Below are positions 33,501 through 46,211 of a DNA stretch of 64,000 bases, in pieces (the first letter of the stretch is position 1; every line of letters begins with the position of its first letter). The position numbers and the translations under genes are program-made. Source of the DNA: Euwallacea fornicatus (taxonomy: Eukaryota; Arthropoda; Insecta; Coleoptera; Curculionidae); the NCBI RefSeq assembly GCF_040115645.1, contig NW_027096045.1, forward strand, positions 496,001-560,000, written 5' to 3'. A model generated the notes under the pieces. That model saw only the letters and a list, made by a program, of their open reading frames with translations. It did not search any database and was not told where the DNA came from.

Positions 33501-36500
33501 TAATAAGGCCTTAAACGGCAAATCGTCAATTTGGCTCTAATAGAAGCGGCACTTTTTGGCCAAATCTTATGATTTGGCGATATCTCGCAAACGGTACAAC
33601 CAATTTTGTTCAAATCGTCTCCTTTTGGCAAAATAAGCATAATAAGGCCTTAAACAGCAAATCGTCAATTTGGCTCTAATAGTAGCGGCACTTTTTGGCC
33701 AAATCGTACCATTTGGTGATATCTCGCAAACGTTACAGCCAATTTTGTTCAAATCGTCTCCTTTTGGCAAAATAAGCATAATAAGGCCTTAAACAGCAAA
33801 TCGTCAATTTGGCTCTAATAGTAGCGGCACTTTTTGGCCAAATCTTATGATTTGGCGTTATCTCGCCAACGCTACAACCAATTTTGTTCAAATCGTCTCC
33901 TTTTGGCAAAATAAGCATAATAAGGCCTTAAACGGCAAATCGTCAATTTGGCTCTAATAGAAGCGGCACTTTTTGGCCAAATCTTATGATTTGGCGTTAT
34001 CTCGCCAACGCTACAGCCAATTTTGTTCAAATCGTCTCCTTTTGGCAAAATAAGCATAATAAGGCCTTAAACGGCAAATCGTCAATTTGGCTCTAATAGA
34101 AGCGGCACTTTTTGGCCAAATCGTACAATTTGGTGATATCTCGCAAACGCTACAGCCAATTTTGTTCAAATCGTCTCCTTTTGGCAAAATAAGCATAATA
34201 AGGCCTTAAACGGCAAATCGTCAATTTGGCTCTAATAGAAGCGGCACTTTTTGGCCAAATCGTACAATTTGGTGATATCTCGCAAACGCTACAGCCAATT
34301 TTGTTCAAATCGTCTCCTTTTGGCAAAATAAGCATAATAAGGCCTTAAACGGCAAATCGTCAATTTGGCTCTAATAGAAGCGGCACTTTTTGGCCAAATC
34401 TTATGATTTGGCGTTATCTCGCCAACGCTACAACCAATTTTGTTCAAATCGTCTCCTTTTGGCAAAATAAGCATAATAAGGCCTTAAACGGCAAATCGTC
34501 CATTTGGCTCTAATAGAAGCGGCACTTTTTGGCCAAATCGTACAATTTGGCGATATCTCGCAAACGCTACAACCAATTTTGTTCAAATCGTCTCCTTTTG
34601 GCAAAATAAGCATAATAAGGCCTTAAACGGTAAATCGTAAATTTGGCTCTAATAGAAGCGGCACTTTTTGGCCAAATCTTATGATTTGGCGTTATCTCGC
34701 CAACGCTACAACCAATTTTGTTCAAATCGTCTCCTTTTGGCAAAATAAGCATAATAAGGCCTTAAACGGCAAATCGTCAATTTGGCTCTAATAGAAGCGG
34801 CACTTTTTGGCCAAATCTTATGATTTGGCGATATCTCACAAACGGTACAACCAATTTTGTTCAAATCGTCTCCTTTTGGCAAAATAAGCATAATAAGGCC
34901 TTAAACGGCAAATCGTCAATTTGGCTCTAATAGAAGCGGCACTTTTTGGCCAAATCGTACAATTTGGCGATATCTCGCAAACGGTACAACCACTTTTGTT
35001 CAAATCGTCTCCTTTTGGCAAAATAAGCATAATAAGGCCTTAAACGGCAAATCGTCCATTTGGCTCTAATAGAAGCGGCACTTTTTGCCAAATCTTAAGA
35101 TTTGGCGTTATCTCGCCAACGCTACAGCCAATTTTGTTCAAATCGTCTCCTTTTGGCAAAATAAGCATAATAAGGCCTTAAACGGCAAATCGTCAATTTG
35201 GCTCTAATAGAAGCGGCACTTTTTGGCTAAATCGTACAATTTGGTGATATCTCGCAAACGCTACAGCCAATTTTGTTCAAATCGTCTCCTTTTGGCAAAA
35301 TAAGCATAATAAGGCCTTAAACGGCAAATCGTCAATTTGGCTCTAATAGAAGCGGCACTTTTTGGCCAAATCTTATGATTTGGCGTTATCTCGCCAACGC
35401 TACAACCAATTTTGTTCAAATCGTCTCCTTTTGGCAAAATAAGCATAATAAGGCCTTAAACGGCACATCGTCAATTTGGCTCTAATAGAAGCGGCACTTT
35501 TTGGCCAAATCGTACAATTTGGTGATATCTCGCAAACGCTACAGCCAATTTTGTTCAAATCGTCTCCTTTTGGCAAAATAAGCATAATAAGGCCTTAAAC
35601 GGCAAATCGTCAATTTGGCTCTAATAGAAGCGGCACTTTTTGGCCAAATCTTATGATTTGGCGTTATCTCGCCAACGCTACAACCAATTTTGTTCAAATC
35701 GTCTCCTTTTGGCAAAATAAGCATAATAAGGCCTTAAACGGCAAATCGTCAATTTGGCTCTAATAGAAGCGGCACTTTTTGGCCAAATCGTACAATTTGG
35801 CGATATCTCGCAAACGGTACAACCAATTTTGTTCAAATCGTCTCCTTTTGGCAAAATAAGCATAATAAGGCCTTAAACAGCAAATCGTCAATTTGGCTCT
35901 AATAGAAGCGGCACTTTTTGGCGAAATCGTACAATTTGGTGATATCTCGAAAACGCTACAGCCAATTTTGTTCAAATCGTCTCCTTTTGGCAAAATAAGC
36001 ATAATAAGGCCTTAAACGGCAAATCGTCAATTTGGCTCTAATAGAAGCGGCACTTTTTGGCCAAATCGTACAATTTGGTGATATCTCGAAAACGCTACAG
36101 CCAATTTTGTTCAAATCGTCTCCTTTTGGCAAAATAAGCATAATAAGGCCTTAAACGGCAAATCGTCAATTTGGCTCTAATAGAAGCGGCACTTTTTGGC
36201 CAAATCGTACAATTTGGTGATATCTCGAAAACGCTACAGCCAATTTTGTTCAAATCGTCTCCTTTTGGCAAAATAAGCATAATAAGGCCTTAAACGGCAA
36301 ATCGTCAATTTGGCTCTAATAGAAGCGGCACTTTTTGGCCAAATCTTATGATTTGGCGATATCTCGAAAACGCTACAGCCAATTTTGTTCAAATCGTCTC
36401 CTTTTGGCAAAATAAGCATAATAAGGCCTTAAACGGCAAATCGTCAATTTGGCTCTAATAGAAGCGGCACTTTTTGGCCAAATCTTATGATTTGGCGATA

Positions 36501-39500
36501 TCTCGCAAACGGTACAACCAATTTTGTTCAAATCGTCTCCTTTTGGCAAAATAAGCATAATAAGGCCTTAAACAGCAAATCGTCAATTTGGCTCTAATAG
36601 TAGCGGCACTTTTTGGCCAAATCGTACAATTTGGTGATATCTCGCAAACGCTACAGCCAATTTTGTTCAAATCGTCTCCTTTTGGCAAAATAAGCATAAT
36701 AAGGCCTTAAACGGCAAATCGTCAATTTAGCTCTAATAGAAGCGGCACTTTTTGGCCAAATCTTATGATTTGGCGATATCTCACAAACGGTACAACCAAT
36801 TTTGTTCAAATCGTCTCCTTTTGGCAAAATAAGCATAATAAGGCCTTAAACGGCAAATCGTCAATTTGGCTCTAATAGAAGCGGCACTTTTTGGCCAAAT
36901 CGTACAATTTGGCGATATCTCGCAAACACTGCAACCAATTTTGTTCAAATCGTCTCCTTTTGGCAAAATAAGCATAATAAGGCCTTAAACGGCAAATCGT
37001 CAATTTGGCTCTAATAGAAGCGGCACTTTTTGGCCAAATCTTATGATTTGGCGTTATCTCGCCAACGCTACAGCCAATTTTGTTCAAATCGTCTCCTTTT
37101 GGCAAAATAAGCATAATAAGGCCTTAAACGGCAAATCGTCAATTTGGCTCTAATAGAAGCGGCACTTTTTGGCCAAATCTTAAGATTTGGCGTTATCTCG
37201 CCAACGCTACAGCCAATTTTGTTCAAATCGTCTCCTTTTGGCAAAATAAGCATAATAAGGCCTTAAACGGCAAATCGTCAATTTGGCTCTAATAGAAGCG
37301 GCACTTTTTGGCTAAATCGTACAATTTGGTGATATCTCGCAAACGCTACAGCCAATTTTGTTCAAATCGTCTCCTTTTGGCAAAATAAGCATAATAAGGC
37401 CTTAAACGGCAAATCGTCAATTTGGCTCTAATAGAAGCGGCACTTTTTGGCCAAATCTTATGATTTGGCGATATCTCGCAAACGGTACAACCAATTTTGT
37501 TCAAATCGTCTCCTTTTGGCAAAATAAGCATAATAAGGCCTTAAACAGCAAATCGTCAATTTGGCTCTAATAGTAGCGGCACTTTTTGGCCAAATCGTAC
37601 AATTTGGTGATATCTCGCAAACGCTACAGCCAATTTTGTTCAAATCGTCTCCTTTTGGCAAAATAAGCATAATAAGGCCTTAAACAGCAAATCGTCAATT
37701 TGGCTCTAATAGTAGCGGCACTTTTTGGCCAAATCTTATGATTTGGCGTTATCTCGCCAACGCTACAGCCAATTTTGTTCAAATCGTCTCCTTTTGGCAA
37801 AATAAGCATAATAAGGCCTTAAACGGCAAATCGTCAATTTGGCTCTAATAGAAGCGGCACTTTTTGGCCAAATCGTACAATTTGGTGATATCTCGAAAAC
37901 GCTACAGCCAATTTTGTTCAAATCGTCTCCTTTTGGCAAAATAAGCATAATAAGGCCTTAAACGGCAAATCGTCAATTTGGCTCTAATAGAAGCGGCACT
38001 TTTTGGCCAAATCTTATGATTTGGCGATATCTCGCAAACGGTACAACCAATTTTGTTCAAATCGTCTCCTTTTGGCAAAATAAGCATAATAAGGCCTTAA
38101 ACAGCAAATCGTCAATTTGGCTCTAATAGTAGCGGCACTTTTTGGCCAAATCTTATGATTTGGCGTTATCTCGCCAACGCTACAGCCAATTTTGTTCAAA
38201 TCGTCTCCTTTTGGCAAAATAAGCATAATAAGGCCTTAAACGGCAAATCGTCAATTTGGCTCTAATAGAAGCGGCACTTCTTGGCCAAATCGTACAATTT
38301 GGTGATATCTCGCAAACGCTACAGCCAATTTTGTTCAAATCGTCTCCTTTTGGCAAAATAAGCATAATAAGGCCTTAAACGGCAAATCGTCAATTTGGCT
38401 CTAATAGAAGCGGCACTTTTTGGCCAAATCGTACAATTTGGCGATATCTCGCAAACACTGCAACCAATTTTGTTCAAATCGTCTCCTTTTGGCAAAATAA
38501 GCATAATAAGGCCTTAAACGGCAAATCGTCAATTTGGCTCTAATAGAAGCGGCACTTTTTGGCCAAATCTTATGATTTGGCGTTATCTCGCCAACGCTAC
38601 AACCAATTTTGTTCAAATCGTCTCCTTTTGGCAAAATAAGCATAATAAGGCCTTAAACGGCAAATCGTCAATTTGGCTCTAATAGAAGCGGCACTTTTTG
38701 GCCAAATCTTATGATTTGGCGTTATCTCGCAAACGGTACAACCAATTTTGTTCAAATCGTCTCCTTTTGGCAAAATAAGCATAATAAGGCCTTAAACGGC
38801 AAATCGTCAATTTGGCTCTAATAGAAGCGGCACTTTTTGGCCAAATCTTATGATTTGGCGATATCTCACAAACGGTACAACCAATTTTGTTCAAATCGTC
38901 TCCTTTTGGCAAAATAAGCATAATAAGGCCTTAAACGGCAAATCGTCAATTTGGCTCTAATAGAAGCGGCACTTTTTGGCCAAATCTTATGATTTGGCGA
39001 TATCTCACAAACGGTACAACCAATTTTGTTCAAATCGTCTCCTTTTGGCAAAATAAGCATAATAAGGCCTTAAACGGCAAATCGTCAATTTGGCTCTAAT
39101 AGAAGCGGCACTTTTTGGCCAAATCTTATGATTTGGCGATATCTCACAAACGGTACAACCAATTTTGTTCAAATCGTCTCCTTTTGGCAAAATAAGCATA
39201 ATAAGGCCTTAAACGGCAAATCGTCAATTTGGCTCTAATAGAAGCGGCACTTTTTGGCCAAATCTTATGATTTGGCGATATCTCACAAACGGTACAACCA
39301 ATTTTGTTCAAATCGTCTCCTTTTGGCAAAATAAGCATAATAAGGCCTTAAACGGCAAATCGTCAATTTGGCTCTAATAGAAGCGGCACTTTTTGGCCAA
39401 ATCGTACAATTTGGCGATATCTCGCAAACACTGCAACCAATTTTGTTCAAATCGTCTCCTTTTGGCAAAATAAGCATAATAAGGCCTTAAACGGCAAATC

Positions 39501-40630
39501 GTCAATTTGGCTCTAATAGAAGCGGCACTTTTTGGCCAAATCTTATGATTTGGCGTTATCTCGCCAACGCTACAACCAATTTTGTTCAAATCGTCTCCTT
39601 TTGGCAAAATAAGCATAATAAGGCCTTAAACGGCAAATCGTCAATTTGGCTCTAATAGAAGCGGCACTTTTTGGCCAAATCTTATGATTTGGCGTTATCT
39701 CGCAAACGGTACAACCAATTTTGTTCAAATCGTCTCCTTTTGGCAAAATAAGCATAATAAGGCCTTAAACGGCAAATCGTCAATTTGGCTCTAATAGAAG
39801 CGGCACTTTTTGGCCAAATCTTATGATTTGGCGATATCTCACAAACGGTACAACCAATTTTGTTCAAATCGTCTCCTTTTGGCAAAATAAGCATAATAAG
39901 GCCTTAAACGGCAAATCGTCAATTTGGCTCTAATAGAAGCGGCACTTTTTGGCCAAATCGTACAATTTGGCGATATCTCGCAAACGGTACAACCAATTTT
40001 GTTCAAATCGTCTCCTTTTGGCAAAATAAGCATAATAAGGCCTTAAACGGCAAATCGTCCATTTGGCTCTAATAGAAGCGGCACTTTTTGGCCAAATCTT
40101 AAGATTTGGCGTTATCTCGCCAACGCTACAGCCAATTTTGTTCAAATCGTCTCCTTTTGGCAAAATAAGCATAATAAGGCCTTAAACGGCAAATCGTCAA
40201 TTTGGCTCTAATAGAAGCGGCACTTTTTGGCCAAATCGTACAATTTGGTGATATCTCGCAAACGCTACAGCCAATTTTGTTCAAATCGTCTCCTTTTGGC
40301 AAAATAAGCATAATAAGGCCTTGAACGGCAAATCGTCAATTTGGCTCTAATAGAAGCGGCACTTTTTGGCCAAATCTTATGATTTGGCGTTATCTCGCCA
40401 ACGCTACAACCAATTTTGTTCAAATCGTCTCCTTTTGGCAAAATAAGCATAATAAGGCCTTAAACGGCACATCGTCAATTTGGCTCTAATAGAAGCGGCA
40501 CTTTTTGGCCAAATCGTACAATTTGGTGATATCTCGCAAACGCTACAGCCAATTTTGTTCAAATCGTCTCCTTTTGGCAAAATAAGCATAATAAGGCCTT
40601 AAACGGCAAATCGTCAATTTGGCTCTAATA
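21594..40630 (+). repeat. 139-bp satellite array 3, longest uninterrupted block
   Basis: 19,037 bp, equal to 137 monomers by phase with one single-base deletion: the monomer at about 35041-35178 has TTTTTGCC instead of TTTTTGGCC near 35087. All other monomers fit 139 bp. Variant monomers often alternate (dyad loop CGTACA then CTTATG), giving a local 278-bp dimer. Larger blocks recur: a nine-monomer block (near 22139 and 23390), a run of about 15 monomers repeated 38 monomers later (near 23390 and 28672), and a 27-monomer shift (near 28672 and 32425). No gene, RNA gene or regulatory site is evident. Confidence 0.97.
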
Positions 40631-40943
40631 AGTTATATGGGGATGCTACCATAAGCCACCATACTAAAGAGACGCGGCCCAGACTTGCTGAGCTTGCAGA
40701 ATCAAACAATAAAACCACATTGCGCTGGACCTTCGGGACTCACTCTGACAATCGATCGACAGTAATATTCAACTCACGTTGATTTCATTGTAACTTACCA
40801 AAGCTCGTTCTACTGTATTGTTACCGTTATACTTAATAATTCTTGTTAGTGTTGTGTTAACTACAAGTTTATATTAAATCATAAAATATAGTAATTGTTT
40901 AATTTTTTTTAAAAAGTCTTCCGAGGAATACGGAAAGATAAGT
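40631..40943 (+). repeat. 5' LTR of A2
   Basis: 313 bp, AGTTATATGG to GATAAGT. It differs from the A1 LTR by one T in the T-run. Confidence 0.95.
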
Positions 40944-40960
40944 GGCGCAGTCGGTAGGAT
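40943..40960 (+). other. Primer-binding site of A2 (full tRNA-Ser match)
   Basis: TGGCGCAGTCGGTAGGAT is complementary over 18 nt to the 3' end of Drosophila-type tRNA-Ser, as I recall that tRNA. This is the reference form for the family. Confidence 0.85.
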
Positions 40961-41050
40961 CAATCACGGAATCAATATTCAATCGCTGAGTAGTGAACTA
41001 ACCGTGAGAGACCTTCGTGTAACGTGTACGGTAAAACTGTAGTAAAATCA

Positions 41051-41079
41051 ATGTTTGTGTCGAGCATCGTGCTATTTTG
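41051..41079 (+). CDS. env: env exon 1 of A2; uORF when unspliced
   Basis: It has the same 29-nt exon as A1, with donor GTAAGT at 41080-41085 containing the uORF stop. It joins in phase to 46212. Confidence 0.8.
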
Positions 41080-41119
41080 GTAAGTACAACTGGTTAATAA
41101 TTTTTGTACAAGATTTTTT

Positions 41120-42430
41120 ATGTCAGAGATTAACGAGGTACTTGAACAGTTTGAATCCCTGAGTATTGATACCCCTTTGACAGGCCCTAATTGTAATCGC
41201 TCAGTCCCAATTAGAAATCGTAAACTTGTAAGAAACAGTAACGTAAAAATGGTTGAGTTTAAAACTGAGTATTTGAGGTGTGTCCCAGATTTCGATGGGA
41301 GCCCTAATGATCTTGGCCGTTACCTCGGCGTATGTCAATCCTTGATCGATTCCTTTTACGTTGCCCAACAACCCAACCACTTCCAAAATACCTTCTTGCT
41401 AAATTGTATTATTGGAAAGTTATCTGGGAATGCTAAATTGGTATTGGGAACACAAAACGTCAACAACTGGGAGGAACTAAAGGAAATTTTGACAAGGCAT
41501 TTTGCGGATCAGAGGGATGAGGCATGTTTAAACATGGACTTAGTTATGCTTAAACAACGACAAAACGAAACCCCTAACGAATTTTACGATAGGGTTCTGC
41601 ATATACTAAACTTGTTATGTTCTTATATTAATGCCCACGAAACTACGGAGATAGGGAAAGCTGTAAAAAAGGATCTATACAATAACTTGGCGCTGAAAAC
41701 ATTCCTATCAGGACTAAGAGAGCCCCTAGGAACAGCAATACGCTGTATGCGACCAAAAGATTTGCCAGAAGCATTGCAATTTGTAACACAGGAAGACAAC
41801 ACACACTATTTGCAAAATAATAGTAGTGGCAGCAGTAATAATGGCAGTAATAGAGTGCATAATGCAACAAACTCCACACCTAGACCTAGGTTCAACCCTA
41901 GACCGTCATATACGAATAATCACTCTGGTCAATTTAGACCAGGAGCCCATGTAAATACAGCAGTAAATCATACACCAAGGCCAACGTATCAGCCATCGCA
42001 AGCTAGACAGAATTTCCAACCACCAAGGGTGACTACTAACGTCTTCAAATCGAATCCAAATCAACCCTTGCCAAAACCCACACCGATGAGTGTTTCGACG
42101 AGGAGAACCGGATTTACGAACAGACAGAATTCGGGAGGTTATTACCCCAATAGGACGTATTTTAATAATCCAAATAGACCACCCTATAACCCCGCACAAA
42201 ATATCATCGCAGAAGAACTTTATAGCACCAGCGTAAACAGGAGTATCGATGACCAAGCTGTCTACGACGAAAAATACCATGGCGACCCAAAGGCGAGACG
42301 ATATGGAAACGAATCCACTGAACAACAGGACGGATCAAGTTACCACGTGGGAAGTCGGTGCGACGCTGCATCTGCAGATTATTCTTATAAGAATTTTCTC
42401 GAAACTGGCCCAGACGAGAACGAAACATAA
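41120..42430 (+). CDS. gag: Gag polyprotein of A2
   Basis: 436 residues, with a protein sequence identical to the A1 Gag as far as I can see. The capsid-like core carries FDGSPNDLGRYL and FADQRDEACLN; the Asn/Arg/Pro-rich C-terminus lacks zinc knuckles. A synonymous A-to-G change near the 3' end (GACGAGAAC) marks the A2/A3 lineage. The last 40 nt overlap pol in the -1 frame, with the G AAT TTT site at 42391-42397. Confidence 0.95.
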   Translation: MSEINEVLEQFESLSIDTPLTGPNCNRSVPIRNRKLVRNSNVKMVEFKTEYLRCVPDFDGSPNDLGRYLGVCQSLIDSFYVAQQPNHFQNTFLLNCIIGKLSGNAKLVLGTQNVNNWEELKEILTRHFADQRDEACLNMDLVMLKQRQNETPNEFYDRVLHILNLLCSYINAHETTEIGKAVKKDLYNNLALKTFLSGLREPLGTAIRCMRPKDLPEALQFVTQEDNTHYLQNNSSGSSNNGSNRVHNATNSTPRPRFNPRPSYTNNHSGQFRPGAHVNTAVNHTPRPTYQPSQARQNFQPPRVTTNVFKSNPNQPLPKPTPMSVSTRRTGFTNRQNSGGYYPNRTYFNNPNRPPYNPAQNIIAEELYSTSVNRSIDDQAVYDEKYHGDPKARRYGNESTEQQDGSSYHVGSRCDAASADYSYKNFLETGPDENET

Positions 42431-45400
42431 AACCAAAGATAATAACACTGAATAACACCGAGGGCAGTGAACTAAACTATATTACTTTTCCTGAACACAA
42501 TCTTAAATTTTTAATTGATAGTGGTGCAAGTAAATCATTTATAAACCCGGAAGCTGCTAGGAAGATAGCTCCGAACCAAATTAAAAAAGACCCTTTTATA
42601 GTTTCAACCGCATTACAACAATCAGCCCATGAATTTAGTACAACGATACCAGCTTCGGAAATTTTCAAATTACCCCGATACACTTTGCTGAAATTTTATT
42701 TGTTTAAATTTCATGGAACCTTTGATGGATTGTTGGGATTAGATAATTTGAAACTGTTAGAAGCCCAATTAGATTTTCGGAAAAATAAAATGGTTACCCC
42801 TTATGCCACTATACCATTCCAAACGTATTGGACAAATGTACAGAATAACCATATAGAAATGGAACCAAGGATAGAAAAAGTAGTTAGAATTGAAACAAAT
42901 ATCCGAGATGGAGAGGTATTGATTGATTATCGGAAGATAAATGGATGTGAAATCCCAAGTTGTATAACAAAGACGAAAGATGGTCACGCTTTAGTCGTGA
43001 TAAGAAATAGATCATGCCAATCAAAGATAATAGATTTAACCCGACCATTCGATGTCGAGGCGTTAGACAAAGGAATATTAGAGCATGAAACAATTGATGT
43101 AAACACAATGGATACCCATCGAGGGAGGAAATTGGAAACATCGCAGATTAGGACTAATCATCTTAATCGAGAAGAGAAGAAAGAAATTCTACGATTATGT
43201 ACCGAATTTTCGGACATATTCTATCAAGAAGGCATACCTTTGACGTTTACTAGTCAAACAAAGCATGCTATCAAGACAACTGATGAACAGCCAGTGTACG
43301 TAAAGTCGTACAGGTACCCCTTCATACATAAAGAAGAAGTTAGGAGCCAAATAGATAAAATGTTGGACCAGGGAATCATTAGACATAGCAGTTCACCTTG
43401 GTCAGCCCCAATCTGGGTAGTTCCTAAGAAGATGGATGCGTCTGGAAAACGCAAATGGAGAGTCTGCGTGGATTACCGCAAACTCAATGAGAAAACTATC
43501 GACGACAAATACCCTTTACCCAATATAACTGATATACTGGATAAACTGGGGAAGTGTCAGTATTTTTCGACCCTTGATTTGGCGAGTGGTTTCCACCAAA
43601 TTGAGATGAGGGAACAAGATATACCAAAGACGGCGTTTAGTACCGAAGGAGGGCATTATGAATATACCCGAATGCCCTTCGGATTAAAAAACGCACCTGC
43701 GACCTTCCAAAGAGCAATGGATGGAATTTTGAGCGGATTGCAGAATGAAAGGTGTCTAGTGTATCTTGACGACATAATCATTTACTCAACATCCTTACAA
43801 GAGCACTTGGAAAATTTAAGAGCAGTCTTTAATCGACTTAGAAAATCCAATTTCAAGGTCCAACTCGACAAGAGTGAATTTTTGAGGAAGGAAGTAAATT
43901 ATTTGGGACATATTATAACCCCAGAAGGAGTTCGACCTAACCCGGAAAAAGTGAAAGTAGTAAAAAATTACCCGATTCCAGGAACCCCAAAGCAAATTAA
44001 AGGATTCCTTGGCTTGGTGGGATACTACAGGAAATTCATTAATAACTTTGCGCAGTTGACCAAACCTCTAACTAAATGTCTCAAGAAAGGAGCGAAAATT
44101 GAACATAATGAAGAATTTGTTAAATCTTTTGAGACCTGTAAAGAAATATTAATGAATGAACCTATCTTACAATATCCCGACCTCTCAAAGCCTTTTAACC
44201 TCACCTGTGACGCCAGTAATGTCGCATTAGGAGCAATTTTGTCACAAGGCCCTATTGGACAAGACTTGCCAGTGGCGTACGCCTCACGCACATTAAACGA
44301 ATCCGAACAAAATTATTCTACGATAGAAAAGGAGTGTTTGTGTTTAGTTTGGGCAACGAAGTATTTCAGGCCCTACCTGTATGGTAACAAATTTAATATA
44401 GTCACTGATCATAAGCCGTTACAATGGCTATTTAACTTGAAAGACCCTTCGTCCAAATTACTAAGGTGGCGAATTAAGCTGGAAGAATACGACTATAGAA
44501 TCATTTATAAAAAGGGAAAACTAAATACGAATGCCGATGCGTTGAGTCGCGTGGAAATTCACACGAAAGAAACGAACGGATTTCAAGAGTTAGTGCGATA
44601 TATGGAGGACTTCAACAGAGATTTGGAACAAGCGGGTACAAGTGGACAAACAAGAAATGAACCAGATAACCTATCAATGATAGTTGAACCAGACACAGAG
44701 GCAAAAAATACAGAAAGGATGGAAGAACCAACCCCAATGGATGAGAATGAAACTGTACATACAAACGAGGATCAAGATCCTATCGTAGGAGTTCCAATTG
44801 TAGAATCAGCTGTTAACTATGGAGCCAATCAGGTGATTGTGTCACGAGTATTGCATACACCTGCAAAATTAAAGAAATTAGAACTATTTGGGAAAAAACG
44901 AAGATACTTACTACAATTGCCAGATGATGACTTCGATCACTATTTAATGAAGTTTGTCATAGAGAATGTGGCCCCAGGAAAACTGTATTCCCTTTACTTC
45001 GAAAGTCCAGATATTTACCCTAAATTTTGTGAAACTATACGTAAAAATTTTAAATGGCCATCGCTCAAATTCAAGCGATGCCTAACAAAATTAATAGATG
45101 TCGAAGAAAAAGCAGATATACCTGAAATCATACAGGCTTATCATGAGAGCAAAACAAACCATAGGGGCATAGAAGAGACAGAGCAGAGAATAAAAGCCAA
45201 ATATTACTGGCCAAACATAAGAGATACAGTACAAAATTACTTGGAACAATGTGAAATTTGCCAGCGTAGTAAATATGAAAGGAACCCCATCAAGACGAAG
45301 TACAACATCACGCCTACAGCTGCAAAGCCTTTCGAAATTGTCCACATAGACACATATACATTAGAAAAGACAAAGTTTCTAACTATTGTGGATAGTTTTT

Positions 45401-46155
45401 CGAAATTTGCCCAAGCCTATGTTTTGGATTCAATGATGGCAACTGAAGTAGCGGACAATTTAATAACTTTCTTCTCCCATTTTGGAGTGCCAATTCAAAT
45501 AATCGCTGACAATGGGACAGAATTTAAGAATACAGTAATTGCCGAACTTTTAAGAAGCCATAAAGTAGAAACGCATTTCTGCACGCCAGATCATCCCCAA
45601 TCGAATGGAATTGTGGAGAGATTCCACTCAACAATAGCAGAACACGTAAGATTGCTGAACAACCAAGGTCAAGAAGAGACACCCATCAAACAGAAGGTCA
45701 AGTACGCCGTGTTAGCATACAACAATTCAATTCATTCAACAACGGGATACAAACCAATGGAAATTGTGAACGGACACCTAGGAAGTGAGGATCCATTCAA
45801 CATCACTATGAATGAAAATTTAATGACCAACTATGTAACTGAACACAAAGCAAGGACGAAATTGTTGTACGGAGAAATGAATAGGCGAATGACCGAGGCT
45901 AAAGTACGCTTAATGGAAAAGAGAAATGTAAATCGGGACGACCCAACGATGTTTGAAGAAGGAGATGACGTGCGTGAAAGAATAAAGAATCCTAGACAAA
46001 AATTAGGAGACAAATTTAAAGCATGTGCAAAAGCGGAAATTGTAAATAGAGAAAGGAAATTTGTCGAAAATCAGTCTGGAAGGAAAGTGAACATAGACAA
46101 TCTAAAACGGCCCAGCCGTCACAAATGTATTAATCCAAGTAGAAATAAGGAGTAA
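42391..46155 (+). CDS. pol: Pol polyprotein of A2 (PR-RT-RNase H-IN)
   Basis: 1254 codons open from 42391, entered by -1 frameshift. The protease DSGAS, RT YLDD, RNase H, integrase zinc finger and DD35E are all present at the same residue numbers as in A1. Differences from A1 include Ala to Ser after SCQ (near 43021), Ile to Thr in HETID (near 43090), Thr to Arg before MEEP (near 44716) and EEQ to EDQ (near 44770). These lie in the protease/RT spacer and the acidic linker between RNase H and integrase, outside the catalytic motifs. Confidence 0.95.
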   Translation, partial: EFSRNWPRRERNIKPKIITLNNTEGSELNYITFPEHNLKFLIDSGASKSFINPEAARKIAPNQIKKDPFIVSTALQQSAHEFSTTIPASEIFKLPRYTLLKFYLFKFHGTFDGLLGLDNLKLLEAQLDFRKNKMVTPYATIPFQTYWTNVQNNHIEMEPRIEKVVRIETNIRDGEVLIDYRKINGCEIPSCITKTKDGHALVVIRNRSCQSKIIDLTRPFDVEALDKGILEHETIDVNTMDTHRGRKLETSQIRTNHLNREEKKEILRLCTEFSDIFYQEGIPLTFTSQTKHAIKTTDEQPVYVKSYRYPFIHKEEVRSQIDKMLDQGIIRHSSSPWSAPIWVVPKKMDASGKRKWRVCVDYRKLNEKTIDDKYPLPNITDILDKLGKCQYFSTLDLASGFHQIEMREQDIPKTAFSTEGGHYEYTRMPFGLKNAPATFQRAMDGILSGLQNERCLVYLDDIIIYSTSLQEHLENLRAVFNRLRKSNFKVQLDKSEFLRKEVNYLGHIITPEGVRPNPEKVKVVKNYPIPGTPKQIKGFLGLVGYYRKFINNFAQLTKPLTKCLKKGAKIEHNEEFVKSFETCKEILMNEPILQYPDLSKPFNLTCDASNVALGAILSQGPIGQDLPVAYASRTLNESEQNYSTIEKECLCLVWATKYFRPYLYGNKFNIVTDHKPLQWLFNLKDPSSKLLRWRIKLEEYDYRIIYKKGKLNTNADALSRVEIHTKETNGFQELVRYMEDFNRDLEQAGTSGQTRNEPDNLSMIVEPDTEAKNTERMEEPTPMDENETVHTNEDQDPIVGVPIVESAVNYGANQVIVSRVLHTPAKLKKLELFGKKRRYLLQLPDDDFDHYLMKFVIENVAPGKLYSLYFESPDIYPKFCETIRKNFKWPSLKFKRCLTKLIDVEEKADIPEIIQAYHESKTNHRGIEETEQRIKAKYYWPNIRDTVQNYLEQCEICQRSKYERNPIKTKYNITPTAAKPFEIVHIDTYTLEKTKFLTIVDSFSKFAQAYVLDSMMATEVADNLITFFSHFGVPIQIIADNGTEFKNTVIAELLRSHKVETHFCTPDHPQSNGIVERFHSTIAEHVRLLNNQGQEETPIKQKVKYAVLAYNNSIHSTTGYKPMEIVNGHLGSEDPFNITMNENLMTNYVTEHKARTKLLYGEMNRRMTEAKVRLMEKRNVNRDDPTMFEEGDDVRERIKNPRQKLGDKFKACAKAEIVNRERKFVENQSGRKVNIDNLKRPSRHKCINPSRNKE

Positions 46156-46211
46156 ATTAGACTCAAACCAAACCATGTACATATAAGTAAACGAAGGAAA
46201 AACATTTACAG

